Shown here: one piece after another, positions 1 to 6,345 of the stretch
Numbering within the stretch: the first letter of the stretch is position 1
Layout: each line of letters opens with the position of its first letter
NCBI GenBank assembly: GCA_002392345.1
Contig: DGGU01000012.1
Span: forward strand, 1-8,834
DNA length: 8,834 bases
Source: Lachnospiraceae bacterium UBA3866
GTDB lineage: Bacteria > Bacillota > Clostridia > Lachnospirales > Lachnospiraceae
Direction: 5' to 3'
The notes under the pieces: generated by a model
The model's input: only the letters and a program-made list of their open reading frames with translations
What the model was told of the DNA's origin: nothing
Databases searched by the model: none
Program-made: the position numbers and the translations under genes

Positions 1-840
1 CATATGACAGTCTATGACAATATGGCTTTTTCTCAGAAGCTTAAGAAAGTCGATAAAGAGGTTATCGATGCTAAAGTCCATAAAGCTGCCAAGATCTTAG
101 AAATCGAGCATTTACTTGATAGAAAGCCAGGTCAATTATCTGGAGGACAAAGACAAAGAGTTGCTATGGGTCGTGCTATAGTTCGAAATCCCAAGGTTTT
201 TCTCATGGATGAGCCTTTAAGCAACCTTGATGCAAAGCTTCGTTCACAGATGAGAGTAGAGCTCAACAAGCTCCACAAAGACTTAGGTGCGACTATCATC
301 TATGTCACACACGACCAAGTTGAAGCCATGACTCTTGGTACACGAATCGTTGTCATCAACCACGGCGAGATCATGCAGGTTGATACTCCAAAGAATCTCT
401 ATGACCATCCAAAGAATATGTTCGTAGCAACATTTATAGGTTCACCTCAGATGAATCTCATTGATGCTATGGTCGCTAAGAATGGCGATACTTGCGAACT
501 TTGTTTTGGAACTAGTCGTATCGTCTTGCCTAAAGACAAATCTAAAATTCTCATTCAAAATAATTATGTAGAAAAGAAAATTGTTCTTGGTATAAGACCA
601 GAGGATTTTAAAGTGCGTGAAAAAGATGACAAAGACGACACCAATTCAGTCAATGTCAAAGTTCGTGTATATGAGAACATGGGTTCTGAAGGATACCTGT
701 ATTTCGAACTCGAAAATCAAAATCTTGTAGCAAAGCTCACCAAGAATAATTATTATGAGATTGGTGAGGAACTTAGACTTATAGTCAATGCACACAATGT
801 TCATCTATTTAATATAGATACAAAAGAATCAATATTATAA
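1..840 (+). CDS. msmK: ABC transporter ATP-binding protein, MsmK/MalK/UgpC family (5' truncated)
   Basis: This is the ATPase that powers a CUT1-type sugar importer, acting as a homodimer on the cytoplasmic face of the membrane permeases. The reading frame is open from the first base (codon CAT), and the ATG at 4 is an internal Met in the conserved stretch after the Q-loop, so Walker A and the Q-loop lie upstream of the window. Counting from that Met, one sees the signature LSGGQ (45-49), Walker B VFLMDEP (65-71, Glu70), D-loop SNLDAKL (73-79) and switch His103. The family motif FIGSPQMN (144-151) and a C-terminal TOBE/OB region with LGIRPED (195-201) and ENMGSE (224-229) follow. That regulatory domain places it with sugar importers of the MalK/MsmK/UgpC type rather than other ABC ATPases. 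The next gene starts 12 nt after the stop, so it is part of the same operon. In many Firmicutes this ATPase is encoded elsewhere and shared; here it sits with its transporter. The family is certain; the exact substrate is not. Confidence 0.95.
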   Translation, partial: HMTVYDNMAFSQKLKKVDKEVIDAKVHKAAKILEIEHLLDRKPGQLSGGQRQRVAMGRAIVRNPKVFLMDEPLSNLDAKLRSQMRVELNKLHKDLGATIIYVTHDQVEAMTLGTRIVVINHGEIMQVDTPKNLYDHPKNMFVATFIGSPQMNLIDAMVAKNGDTCELCFGTSRIVLPKDKSKILIQNNYVEKKIVLGIRPEDFKVREKDDKDDTNSVNVKVRVYENMGSEGYLYFELENQNLVAKLTKNNYYEIGEELRLIVNAHNVHLFNIDTKESIL

Positions 841-852
841 AGGAGAAATTAT

Positions 853-2235
853 ATGAAAAAATTATTATCAATTTTCGCTATACTAACTCTTATCACTTCA
901 ACACTTTTTGCTTGTAGTAGTAATAACACTGCAAGTTCAACTCCTGCCACAGAGGCAGCGACAGAAGCAGCAGTAGATGCTGTAACCGAAGAAGGAACAG
1001 AAGTAGCAAATGAACCTATTGCAGAAGCACCAAAGGCATCAGGTCAAGTTTACTATCTCAATTTCAAACCAGAAGCTGACGAAGCTTGGCAATCTCTTGC
1101 AAAATCTTACACAGAAGAAACTGGTGTTCCTGTAACTGTAGTTACAGCCGCATCAGGTAATTATGAGACAACTCTCATGAGTGAGATGAGCAAATCAAGT
1201 GCTCCTACTCTCTTCCAAGTTAATGGTCCTGTAGGACTTGCTAACTGGGTTGATGTATGTTATGACTTAAAAGATTCTGCTATCTATAAGGAACTCACTT
1301 CAGACTCTTATGCACTTAAGAATGGCAACTCTGTTCTTGGTATCGCATATGTTATAGAGAGTTATGGTATCATCGTCAACAAGACATTACTTGCTAAGGC
1401 AGGTTACTCTATAGACGATATAAAGTCATTTGCCGACCTTCAAAGTATCGCTGAAGATATCACAGCAAGATCATCAGAGCTTGGTTTCTCAGCATTTACA
1501 TCAGCTGGACTTGATGGTTCATCTGACTGGAGATTTAAGACCCACCTCGCAAACCTTCCTATCTACTTTGAGTATCAAAATGATGGTATCGAGCAATCTC
1601 CTGCTATAAAAGGAACTTATCTCAGTAATTATAAGAATATCTGGGATCTCTATATCAACAATTCTACAGCAGATCCTAAGCTTCTTTCATCAAAGACAGG
1701 CGACGATTCAAGAAATGAATTCTTAGCTAAAAAAGCAGTCTTCTATCAAAATGGTTCTTGGGAATATAATAGCCTCCACGATGGTGGTTTTTCCGATGAT
1801 GAACTCGCTATGATACCTATCTATATAGGTGTTGGCAACGAGGCCAATCAGGGCCTTTGCACTGGTACTGAGAATTACTGGTGTGTCAATAAGGATTCTA
1901 AGCCTGAAGATATAGCTGCTACTCTTGATTTCATGAATTGGTGTGTTACATCAGAGAGAGGAACTCTCGCTATGGCCAATGCTATGGGCTTTGTAATACC
2001 ATTCAAGAGCGCTGTTGCTAGTCCAAATCTCTTCGTTCGTCAAGATACAGAATATACAAGAGAAGGAAAGACTCCTGTAGCTTGGTGCTTCACTACTATG
2101 CCATCAGAAGAGTGGAAAAATGGTGTAGGTCAAGCATTAACTGCTTATGCAGCTGACCAAACTGATGATAATTGGCAAGGTGTTGTAACAGCATTTGTTG
2201 ATGGTTGGAAGACAGAATACGATCTTGCTCATTAA
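853..2235 (+). CDS. Sugar ABC transporter solute-binding lipoprotein (CUT1 family)
   Basis: This is the extracellular receptor of the importer, anchored to the membrane by a lipid. A hydrophobic signal peptide (residues about 4-20) ends in a lipobox-like LFAC with the modified Cys at 21. Phe at the second position is less usual than Ala or Ser. A low-complexity linker rich in Ala, Thr, Glu and Ser (about 22-63) follows, then a family 1/8 extracellular solute-binding domain to residue 460. Recognisable family stretches are YGIIVNKTLLAKAGY (171-185), which resembles the hinge region of this family, and NGSWEYN (300-306). The 460-residue length is usual for an oligosaccharide-binding protein. 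The start is supported by AGGAG overlapping the previous stop region, 7 nt before the ATG. The ATPase lies upstream, the permeases and malQ downstream, so a malto-oligosaccharide or related alpha-glucan is the likely ligand. That is inference from context; binding residues cannot be assigned by eye. Confidence 0.93.
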   Translation: MKKLLSIFAILTLITSTLFACSSNNTASSTPATEAATEAAVDAVTEEGTEVANEPIAEAPKASGQVYYLNFKPEADEAWQSLAKSYTEETGVPVTVVTAASGNYETTLMSEMSKSSAPTLFQVNGPVGLANWVDVCYDLKDSAIYKELTSDSYALKNGNSVLGIAYVIESYGIIVNKTLLAKAGYSIDDIKSFADLQSIAEDITARSSELGFSAFTSAGLDGSSDWRFKTHLANLPIYFEYQNDGIEQSPAIKGTYLSNYKNIWDLYINNSTADPKLLSSKTGDDSRNEFLAKKAVFYQNGSWEYNSLHDGGFSDDELAMIPIYIGVGNEANQGLCTGTENYWCVNKDSKPEDIAATLDFMNWCVTSERGTLAMANAMGFVIPFKSAVASPNLFVRQDTEYTREGKTPVAWCFTTMPSEEWKNGVGQALTAYAADQTDDNWQGVVTAFVDGWKTEYDLAH

Positions 2236-2251
2236 TTAAGAAAGGATTCCT

Positions 2252-3103
2252 ATGGAACGATCACTAAGAAAATATTGGCCGATATTCCTACTTCCCACTG
2301 TCATTGCTTTTATCATTGGCTTCGTAGTGCCTTTTGCTGAAGGACTTTATCTTTCTTTCTGTCAATTCACTACTGTCAATAATGCTAAGTTTATTGGTAT
2401 CAAGAATTTTATAAGAGCAATTAGCGACGCACAATTCGGTGCAAGTTTTTGGTTCACTTTGAGATTTGCGATCTGTTCTGTACTATCTATCAATATCATA
2501 GCTTTCATAGTTGCGCTTTGGCTCACTAAGAAATTTGCTGGCAATAATTTCCTAAGAGCGGTTTTCTTCATGCCTAACCTAATTGGTGGTATAGTTCTTG
2601 GTTATATCTGGCAGATACTTATCAACTGCGTACTTTCTATAGTTGGTAAGCCTCTGCTTGCACTGAACTCAACTGCTGGTTTTGTTGGACTCATAATCCT
2701 TATGTGCTGGCAACAGATCGGCTACATGATGATTATATATATTGCTGGACTCAACTCTGTCCCAGATAGTCTTATAGAAGCAAGTAAGATAGATGGTGCA
2801 ACCAATTTGCAGACTCTTTTTAAAGTCAAGATCCCTATGGTCATGCCAACTATTACTATATGTATGTTCTTAACTCTTACTAATTCATTCAAACTTTTTG
2901 ACCAAAACTTAGCGCTAACTGGTGGTGATCCTAATCACCAGACTGAGATGCTTGCACTAAATATCTATAATACATTTTATGCTCGTGCTGGTGCACAGTG
3001 GAAAGGTATGGGACAAGCTAAGGCCGTTATATTTTTTATAATTGTTATACTTATGTCATTTGCTCAACTCAAACTATCGAGAGATAGTGAGATACAGCAA
3101 TAA
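2252..3103 (+). CDS. Carbohydrate ABC transporter permease, MalF/MsmF-like
   Basis: This is one of the two integral membrane subunits that form the translocation pore of the sugar importer. About six hydrophobic segments are visible (roughly residues 10-30, 66-90, 103-125, 142-166, 196-214 and 258-275). The cytoplasmic EAA loop that docks onto the ATPase is clear at 176-195, with the pattern EASKIDGA followed by the KIP end. The short N-terminus without extra transmembrane helices (283 aa) matches MsmF-type subunits rather than the longer enterobacterial MalF. An AAAGGA ribosome site (2241-2247 region) lies a few bases before the ATG, and the gap from the lipoprotein gene is 16 nt. The MalG-like partner follows after 9 nt. 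The first-permease position and the TGGDPNHQTEMLALNIY-type region near 223-239 fit the MalF side of the pair. Substrate is unknown apart from the malQ link. Confidence 0.94.
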   Translation: MERSLRKYWPIFLLPTVIAFIIGFVVPFAEGLYLSFCQFTTVNNAKFIGIKNFIRAISDAQFGASFWFTLRFAICSVLSINIIAFIVALWLTKKFAGNNFLRAVFFMPNLIGGIVLGYIWQILINCVLSIVGKPLLALNSTAGFVGLIILMCWQQIGYMMIIYIAGLNSVPDSLIEASKIDGATNLQTLFKVKIPMVMPTITICMFLTLTNSFKLFDQNLALTGGDPNHQTEMLALNIYNTFYARAGAQWKGMGQAKAVIFFIIVILMSFAQLKLSRDSEIQQ

Positions 3104-3112
3104 GGAGGCAGT

Positions 3113-3952
3113 ATGAAGAAGAATCCGATTTTAAAAATATTCTTGAGTCTACTTGTCCTTGCTGTTGCAGTTTTATACATGTATCCTATCATCATGATTG
3201 TGCTTAACTCACTTAAGGTTGAGTCAGCTATATCAACTAATACTGTATTTGAATTACCACGTAGTAATTCTTTCAATGGATTGAATAATTTTATAACTGC
3301 CATCACAAAGCAGGGCTTCTTACAGAGTTTCTTCTACAGTGTATTTATAACAGTCACCTCCCTTATCTCTATACTTGTATGTTGCTCTATGTGTGCCTAC
3401 TTTATCACTCGTATAAGATCCAAAGTAAGTTCATTCCTATACTACCTATTTGTATTTTCAATGGTAGTGCCTTTTCAGATGGTTATGTTCACTCTAGCTC
3501 AAACTGCAGATACTTTAAGACTCAATACACCATATAATATATTCATCATATATCTTGGCTTTGGTGCAGGGCTTGCAGTATTTATGTTTGCTGGCTTTAT
3601 GAAATCCGTTCCTATAGAAGTTGAAGAGGCAGCCATGATTGATGGATGCAACCCTCTTCAGACTTTTTTCCTCATAGTTCTTCCTATATTAAAACCAACC
3701 ATCGTATCAGTTGGCATACTAGAAGCTATGTGGCTATGGAATGACTATTTGCTTCCTACTCTCGTACTTGATATAAAAAAATATATGACTATTCCTATGC
3801 TCATACAATATTTTAGAGGTAGCTATGGAAAAGTCGAGATGGGGCCAATGATGGCTTCTATCGTTCTCACTGTCTTGCCTATAATCTTAGTTTATATATT
3901 CGCTCAAAAATATATAATCAAAGGTATGACAAGTGGTGCAGTTAAAGGTTAA
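3113..3952 (+). CDS. Carbohydrate ABC transporter permease, MalG/MsmG-like
   Basis: This is the second pore-forming subunit of the importer, which pairs with the MalF-like protein. The 279-residue length is typical of MalG/MsmG proteins. Six hydrophobic segments can be seen (about residues 9-31, 75-97, 107-129, 141-162, 186-205 and 246-268). The EAA motif is at 171-191, with the core EEAAMIDGCNP and a closing VLP. MYPIIMIVLNSLK (23-35) is the usual N-terminal signature after the first helix, and WLWNDYLLP (207-215) is the conserved MalG-side stretch. The C-terminus ends in the G-M-x-x-G-A-V-K-G pattern commonly seen in MalG-like permeases. A near-perfect AAGGAGG ribosome site (3102-3108) overlaps the stop codon of the previous gene and gives a firm start. 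malQ begins 2 nt after the stop, so translation of the two is probably coupled. Confidence 0.95.
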   Translation: MKKNPILKIFLSLLVLAVAVLYMYPIIMIVLNSLKVESAISTNTVFELPRSNSFNGLNNFITAITKQGFLQSFFYSVFITVTSLISILVCCSMCAYFITRIRSKVSSFLYYLFVFSMVVPFQMVMFTLAQTADTLRLNTPYNIFIIYLGFGAGLAVFMFAGFMKSVPIEVEEAAMIDGCNPLQTFFLIVLPILKPTIVSVGILEAMWLWNDYLLPTLVLDIKKYMTIPMLIQYFRGSYGKVEMGPMMASIVLTVLPIILVYIFAQKYIIKGMTSGAVKG

Positions 3953-3954
3953 TA

Positions 3955-5484
3955 ATGAAAAGAAGTAGTGGTGTACTCTTACCTATATTTTCCCTTCCAT
4001 CAAACTATGGTATAGGGACTTTAGGCAGAGAAGCATATAATTTTGTAGACTTTCTTGTAGATACAAAACAAAGTTATTGGCAGATCTTGCCTATTATGGA
4101 GACATCTTTCGGAAACTCTCCATATTCTGCTGTATCATCTTTTGCCGGCAATCCATTCTTTATAGATCTCGATCTATTAAAGGATGACGGTCTTCTAAAA
4201 GATGATGAGTATAATAATTTAGACTTTGGAAATGATCCAAAGAGAGTCAATTATTACAAATTATATGAGAATCGTCCCAAGATTTTAAGAACGGCTTGCG
4301 AAAGATATAGACAAAAGCACCCTATCGCTTTTTCAAAATTTAAATTTGAGCATAGTCATTTTCTTGATGACTATGCTCTTTTTCGTGCTATAAAAAATCA
4401 CTTTAACGATGTGGCTTTCGATAGATGGGATTATAATTATAAAATTGCAGATAAGAAAACAATAGATGAGTTTAAAAAGGAGCATCACGATGATATAGAG
4501 TTTTACAAAACTCTTCAATGTATATTCTACGATCAATGGTATCGTCTTAAAAAATATGCCAACGACAATGGTATCAAGATCATCGGCGATACTCCTATCT
4601 ATAGTGCTTATGATAGTAGTGAAGTATGGGCTACTCCTGAAAACTTCTATCTGAATGCTGATAAAACTCCTATAGAGGTATCTGGTACTCCTCCTGATGG
4701 CTTTTCTGCGGACGGCCAACTATGGGGCAACCCACTTTATAATTATGATTATATAAAGGGAAATGACTTTAGATATTTTACAGATAAGTTCCGTGAATTA
4801 AGTAGACTCTATGATGTCGTAAGAATAGACCACTTTAGAGGTTTTGATTCTTATTATGCTATACCTTACGGAAATGTGAATGCTCGCGAAGGTAGATGGG
4901 TTCCTGCTCCAGGCATAGAACTCTTCACCAAAGTTAAAGAGAAATGTAACGATATAGAGATTATAGTTGAGGATCTTGGTTTCCTTACCGAATCAGTTCG
5001 TAATCTTCTTAAATTCACAGGTTTCCCTGGTATGAAAGTCATGGAATTCGCCTTTGATTCAAGAGATAGAAATAATCTCGATTATCTCCCACACACCTAT
5101 CCTGAAAATAGTGTGGCCTATATCGGCACTCATGATAATGACACCTTCATGGGATGGTTACAAAATATTAATGATGCAGATAGGGATTATGCAAGAGAAT
5201 ATCTTAATCTCATGTTCGATGGTTATGATAATTTTAGAGCACTCACAACTCTTTACGAGAGTAAATCTAATCTTACTGTGGCCACCATGCAAGATCTTCT
5301 TGCAATAGGCACAGAGGGCCGAATCAATGTGCCATCAACTATAAGTGATATGAATTGGAGCTATAGACTAAATAAAGATTATGGCGACGAAAATGTCAAA
5401 AACTTCTTAAAAGACCTAACAATAAAAACCAATCGTGCTATGATGACCCCCACAAGCCCGTTAAAAAACTCTAGCATTTGCTAG
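3955..5484 (+). CDS. malQ: 4-alpha-glucanotransferase (amylomaltase, GH77)
   Basis: MalQ moves alpha-1,4-glucan segments between maltodextrins in the cytoplasm, releasing glucose and longer chains for further breakdown. The 509-residue protein has the GH77 (alpha/beta)8-barrel hallmarks. These are FGNSPYSAVSSFAGNPFFIDLD (52-73), GDTPIYSAYDSSEVWA (211-226) and the acceptor loop GTPPDGFSADGQLWGNP (244-260). The nucleophile is Asp292 in VRIDHFRGF, the acid/base Glu339 in IIVEDLGF, and the stabilising Asp394 in GTHDNDT. The same residues in Thermus aquaticus amylomaltase are 293, 340 and 395, so the core is complete and nearly in register. Its ribosome site AAAGG (3944-3948) lies inside the end of the permease gene, and the gap is 2 nt. 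Two oddities exist. Codons 132-142 form a perfect 12-bp hairpin followed by five T. The last 14 or so residues after LTIKTNRA look unlike a family C-terminus and run into the terminator, with the TAG stop inside its stem. Confidence 0.97.
   Translation: MKRSSGVLLPIFSLPSNYGIGTLGREAYNFVDFLVDTKQSYWQILPIMETSFGNSPYSAVSSFAGNPFFIDLDLLKDDGLLKDDEYNNLDFGNDPKRVNYYKLYENRPKILRTACERYRQKHPIAFSKFKFEHSHFLDDYALFRAIKNHFNDVAFDRWDYNYKIADKKTIDEFKKEHHDDIEFYKTLQCIFYDQWYRLKKYANDNGIKIIGDTPIYSAYDSSEVWATPENFYLNADKTPIEVSGTPPDGFSADGQLWGNPLYNYDYIKGNDFRYFTDKFRELSRLYDVVRIDHFRGFDSYYAIPYGNVNAREGRWVPAPGIELFTKVKEKCNDIEIIVEDLGFLTESVRNLLKFTGFPGMKVMEFAFDSRDRNNLDYLPHTYPENSVAYIGTHDNDTFMGWLQNINDADRDYAREYLNLMFDGYDNFRALTTLYESKSNLTVATMQDLLAIGTEGRINVPSTISDMNWSYRLNKDYGDENVKNFLKDLTIKTNRAMMTPTSPLKNSSIC
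4348..4383 (+). other. Perfect 12-bp hairpin followed by five T, inside malQ
   Basis: The left arm at 4348-4359 and the right arm at 4367-4378 are exact reverse complements (GAGCATAGTCAT and ATGACTATGCTC), with a 7-nt loop (4360-4366). Five T follow directly (4379-4383). This is the shape of a Rho-independent terminator, though the stem has only five G-C pairs and the T-run is short. It codes for part of the conserved LDDYALF stretch, so the amino acids constrain it. The structure is seen in the sequence; any role in attenuating malQ is inference. Confidence 0.5.
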
Positions 5485-5494
5485 AGTTTTTTTT
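5463..5494 (+). terminator. Intrinsic terminator of the sugar-uptake/malQ operon, probably bidirectional
   Basis: The stem of AAAAAACTCTAGC (5463-5475) pairs with GCTAGAGTTTTTT (5480-5492) around a 4-nt loop. Eight T run from 5487 to 5494. On the - strand the matching T-run comes from the A-tract at 5463-5468, so transcripts of the ECF gene could also end here after crossing the repeat at 5495-5604. The malQ stop TAG (5482-5484) lies within the right arm. A translating ribosome would therefore cover the hairpin until it terminates. Confidence 0.9.
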
Positions 5495-5604
5495 AGGGCA
5501 CCTCGAAAAACTCCGTTTTTCGAGTGTGTGCCCAGCTGGAACCTTAAATTCGTCGCATTTTATGAAAGCAAGCTTTCAAAAATGCTCCTTTTTAGAGGTT
5601 CCCT
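5495..5604 (+). repeat. 110-bp two-hairpin palindromic element, copy A
   Basis: This non-coding element fills exactly the space between the malQ terminator and the stop codon of the ECF gene. It has two consecutive hairpins. Hairpin 1 (5496-5533) has outer stem GGGCAC/GTGCCC, an asymmetric TGT bulge and inner stem CTCGAAAAAC/GTTTTTCGAG. Hairpin 2 (5538-5602) has outer stem GGAACCT/AGGTTCC and an inner stem starting GCATTTT (5555-5561). The ends are imperfect inverted repeats, AGGGCACCTC and GAGGTTCCCT. A second copy lies in the opposite orientation at 6200-6309, ungapped and identical at 94 of 110 positions by hand alignment. The class resembles REP- or MITE-like dispersed palindromes. I do not recognise a named family. 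Confidence 0.88.
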
Positions 5605-6108
5605 TTATATTTTTATTCTTTTAATTACTTGGTAAGCTATACTCGATATCGCTACCGCCGCTATAGCATTGATGACACTTGCACCAAGCTTTGCAAGAAG
5701 TATCGGTAGTACAGCTTCAAATGCCATCGACATGATAAATCGTCTCTCAATATAAGTCTTTAGTCCATATAGGATTATATAAGCTACCTCTCCTAATATC
5801 CCACCAAGTATTACGCTCTTCGTTTTCTTAAATGCCACCCCAGCCACATAACCCATAACAAATTTTGTAGCAAATGTCACTAAACAGCCAAGACCCGACG
5901 GATAAAATAAGATATCAAATATCATCGATCCAAGCCCTGATGCAAGCCCACCATAAAGTGGTGATAAAACATAGGCTGCAAGTAGACACATTCCATTACC
6001 AAGATGGAATCTAAATGAATCATGAGAGCCTACATAGATTCTTGAGCCTATCACTACAAGCGCTATGAAGAGCGAAACTAATGTTAAATTTTTAACTCGT
6101 TTATCCAT
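5605..6108 (-). CDS. ECF transporter S component (substrate-binding membrane subunit, PF07155-like)
   Basis: S components are small membrane proteins that bind a vitamin or related micronutrient and work with a shared energising module (two ATPases and a T subunit) encoded elsewhere. The 167-residue product is almost wholly hydrophobic, with about six segments (roughly residues 8-25, 36-50, 52-70, 74-93, 98-116 and 130-161) and a basic tail. The stretch FRFHLGNGMCLLAAYVLSP (32-50), followed by LYGGLASGLGSMIFDIL (51-67), is the typical S-component pattern. A small-xxx-small pair Ser12/Ala16 in the first helix could be the T-subunit contact. Substrate cannot be told: there is no riboswitch I recognise and no biosynthetic neighbour. 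The ATG at 6106-6108 is the only plausible start, because the next Met is residue 40, beyond the first helix. No Shine-Dalgarno sequence precedes it. The gene is convergent with malQ and flanked on both sides by inverted copies of the 110-bp element. Confidence 0.85.
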   Translation of the reverse strand: MDKRVKNLTLVSLFIALVVIGSRIYVGSHDSFRFHLGNGMCLLAAYVLSPLYGGLASGLGSMIFDILFYPSGLGCLVTFATKFVMGYVAGVAFKKTKSVILGGILGEVAYIILYGLKTYIERRFIMSMAFEAVLPILLAKLGASVINAIAAVAISSIAYQVIKRIKI

Positions 6109-6115
6109 TAATTAA

Positions 6116-6144
6116 AATATAACATAATTTAGCTTCTTTTGCAA
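6116..6144 (-). promoter_or_regulatory. Predicted promoter of the ECF gene, giving a leaderless or near-leaderless mRNA
   Basis: Read on the - strand, a -35 TTGCAA (6139-6144) and a -10 TATATT (6116-6121) are separated by 17 nt, and TGT directly before the -10 gives an extended -10. The usual start point 6-8 nt past the -10 falls at about 6108-6110, which is the ATG itself. The lack of any Shine-Dalgarno sequence before this ATG agrees with that. The assignment is by eye. Confidence 0.55.
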
Positions 6145-6154
6145 CATCTTGCAA
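6139..6154. promoter_or_regulatory. Two palindromic TTGCAA hexamers one helical turn apart (possible operator)
   Basis: TTGCAA occurs at 6139-6144 and 6149-6154. Each is its own reverse complement and the spacing is 10 bp, so both face the same side of the helix. The first is also the predicted -35 box of the ECF gene, so a protein bound here would block that promoter. No regulator is recognised, and chance is possible in AT-rich DNA. Confidence 0.25.
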
Positions 6155-6199
6155 TGTCCTGAAATAATAACTATGCGAAGTCTACACTATATATAATTA

Positions 6200-6309
6200 A
6201 GAGAACCTCTGAAAAGGAGATTTTAGAAAAGCTTGCTTTTCTAAAATGCGACGAATTAGAGGTTCTAACTGGGAACACACTCGAAAAACGAAGTTTTTCG
6301 AGGTTCCCT
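6200..6309 (-). repeat. 110-bp two-hairpin palindromic element, copy B (inverted relative to copy A)
   Basis: This is the reverse-orientation partner of the element at 5495-5604. Hairpin 1 lies at 6271-6308 (GGGAAC/GTTCCC outer stem, CTCGAAAAAC/GTTTTTCGAG inner stem). Hairpin 2 lies at 6202-6266, with a perfect 9-bp outer stem AGAACCTCT/AGAGGTTCT and an inner stem from ATTTTAGAAAAG (6220-6231). Sixteen differences from copy A include three two-sided changes that keep pairing: C-G to A-T in hairpin 1, and G-C to A-T twice in hairpin 2. Extending the ends gives TAAGRGAACCTC-type inverted termini with one mismatch. No open reading frame is present. Confidence 0.88.
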
Positions 6310-6316
6310 TAGATTA

Positions 6317-6345
6317 TTGTATGCTAAAAAATACTATGTTATAAT
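6317..6345 (+). promoter_or_regulatory. Sigma-70-type extended -10 promoter for the surface lipoprotein gene
   Basis: The -35 is TTGTAT (6317-6322, four of six consensus bases). The spacer is exactly 17 nt, and the -10 is a perfect TATAAT (6340-6345) preceded by TGT (6337-6339) as an extended -10. Transcription should begin near 6352, leaving a leader of about 25 nt with the ribosome site AAGGAG (6365-6370). The promoter begins only 8 nt after the end of repeat copy B. Confidence 0.8.

Noticed and set aside
4..6. ATG at 4 as the start of the ATPase gene
   Set aside because: The codon before it (CAT, His) is in frame, and the Met sits in a conserved internal stretch after the Q-loop. Walker A is missing, so the gene is cut by the window edge.
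1130..1147. 7-bp hairpin CTGTAAC/GTTACAG in the binding-protein gene
   Set aside because: Seven-base perfect arms are common by chance in coding sequence of this length, and no T-run or other signal follows.
2923..2940. 7-bp hairpin TGGTGAT/ATCACCA in the MalF-like gene
   Set aside because: It is short, encodes conserved permease residues, and has no T-run, so it is most likely coincidence.
4333..4719. 128-codon open frame antisense to malQ
   Set aside because: It lies wholly within an intact, well-conserved enzyme gene, has no ribosome site of note, and its product looks like a low-complexity shadow of the opposite strand.
5496..5533. Hairpins of the 110-bp elements as intrinsic terminators
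   Set aside because: In neither orientation nor copy is hairpin 1 followed by a proper T-run, and true terminators already exist at 5463-5494 and 7882-7914.
6122..6199. Vitamin riboswitch upstream of the ECF gene
   Set aside because: The predicted transcription start is at the ATG, and the sequence upstream shows no conserved aptamer core that I recognise and no terminator before the gene.
5495..6309. CRISPR array or insertion sequence explaining the repeats
   Set aside because: There are only two copies, in opposite orientation and about 600 bp apart, with no spacers between short direct repeats and no transposase frame.
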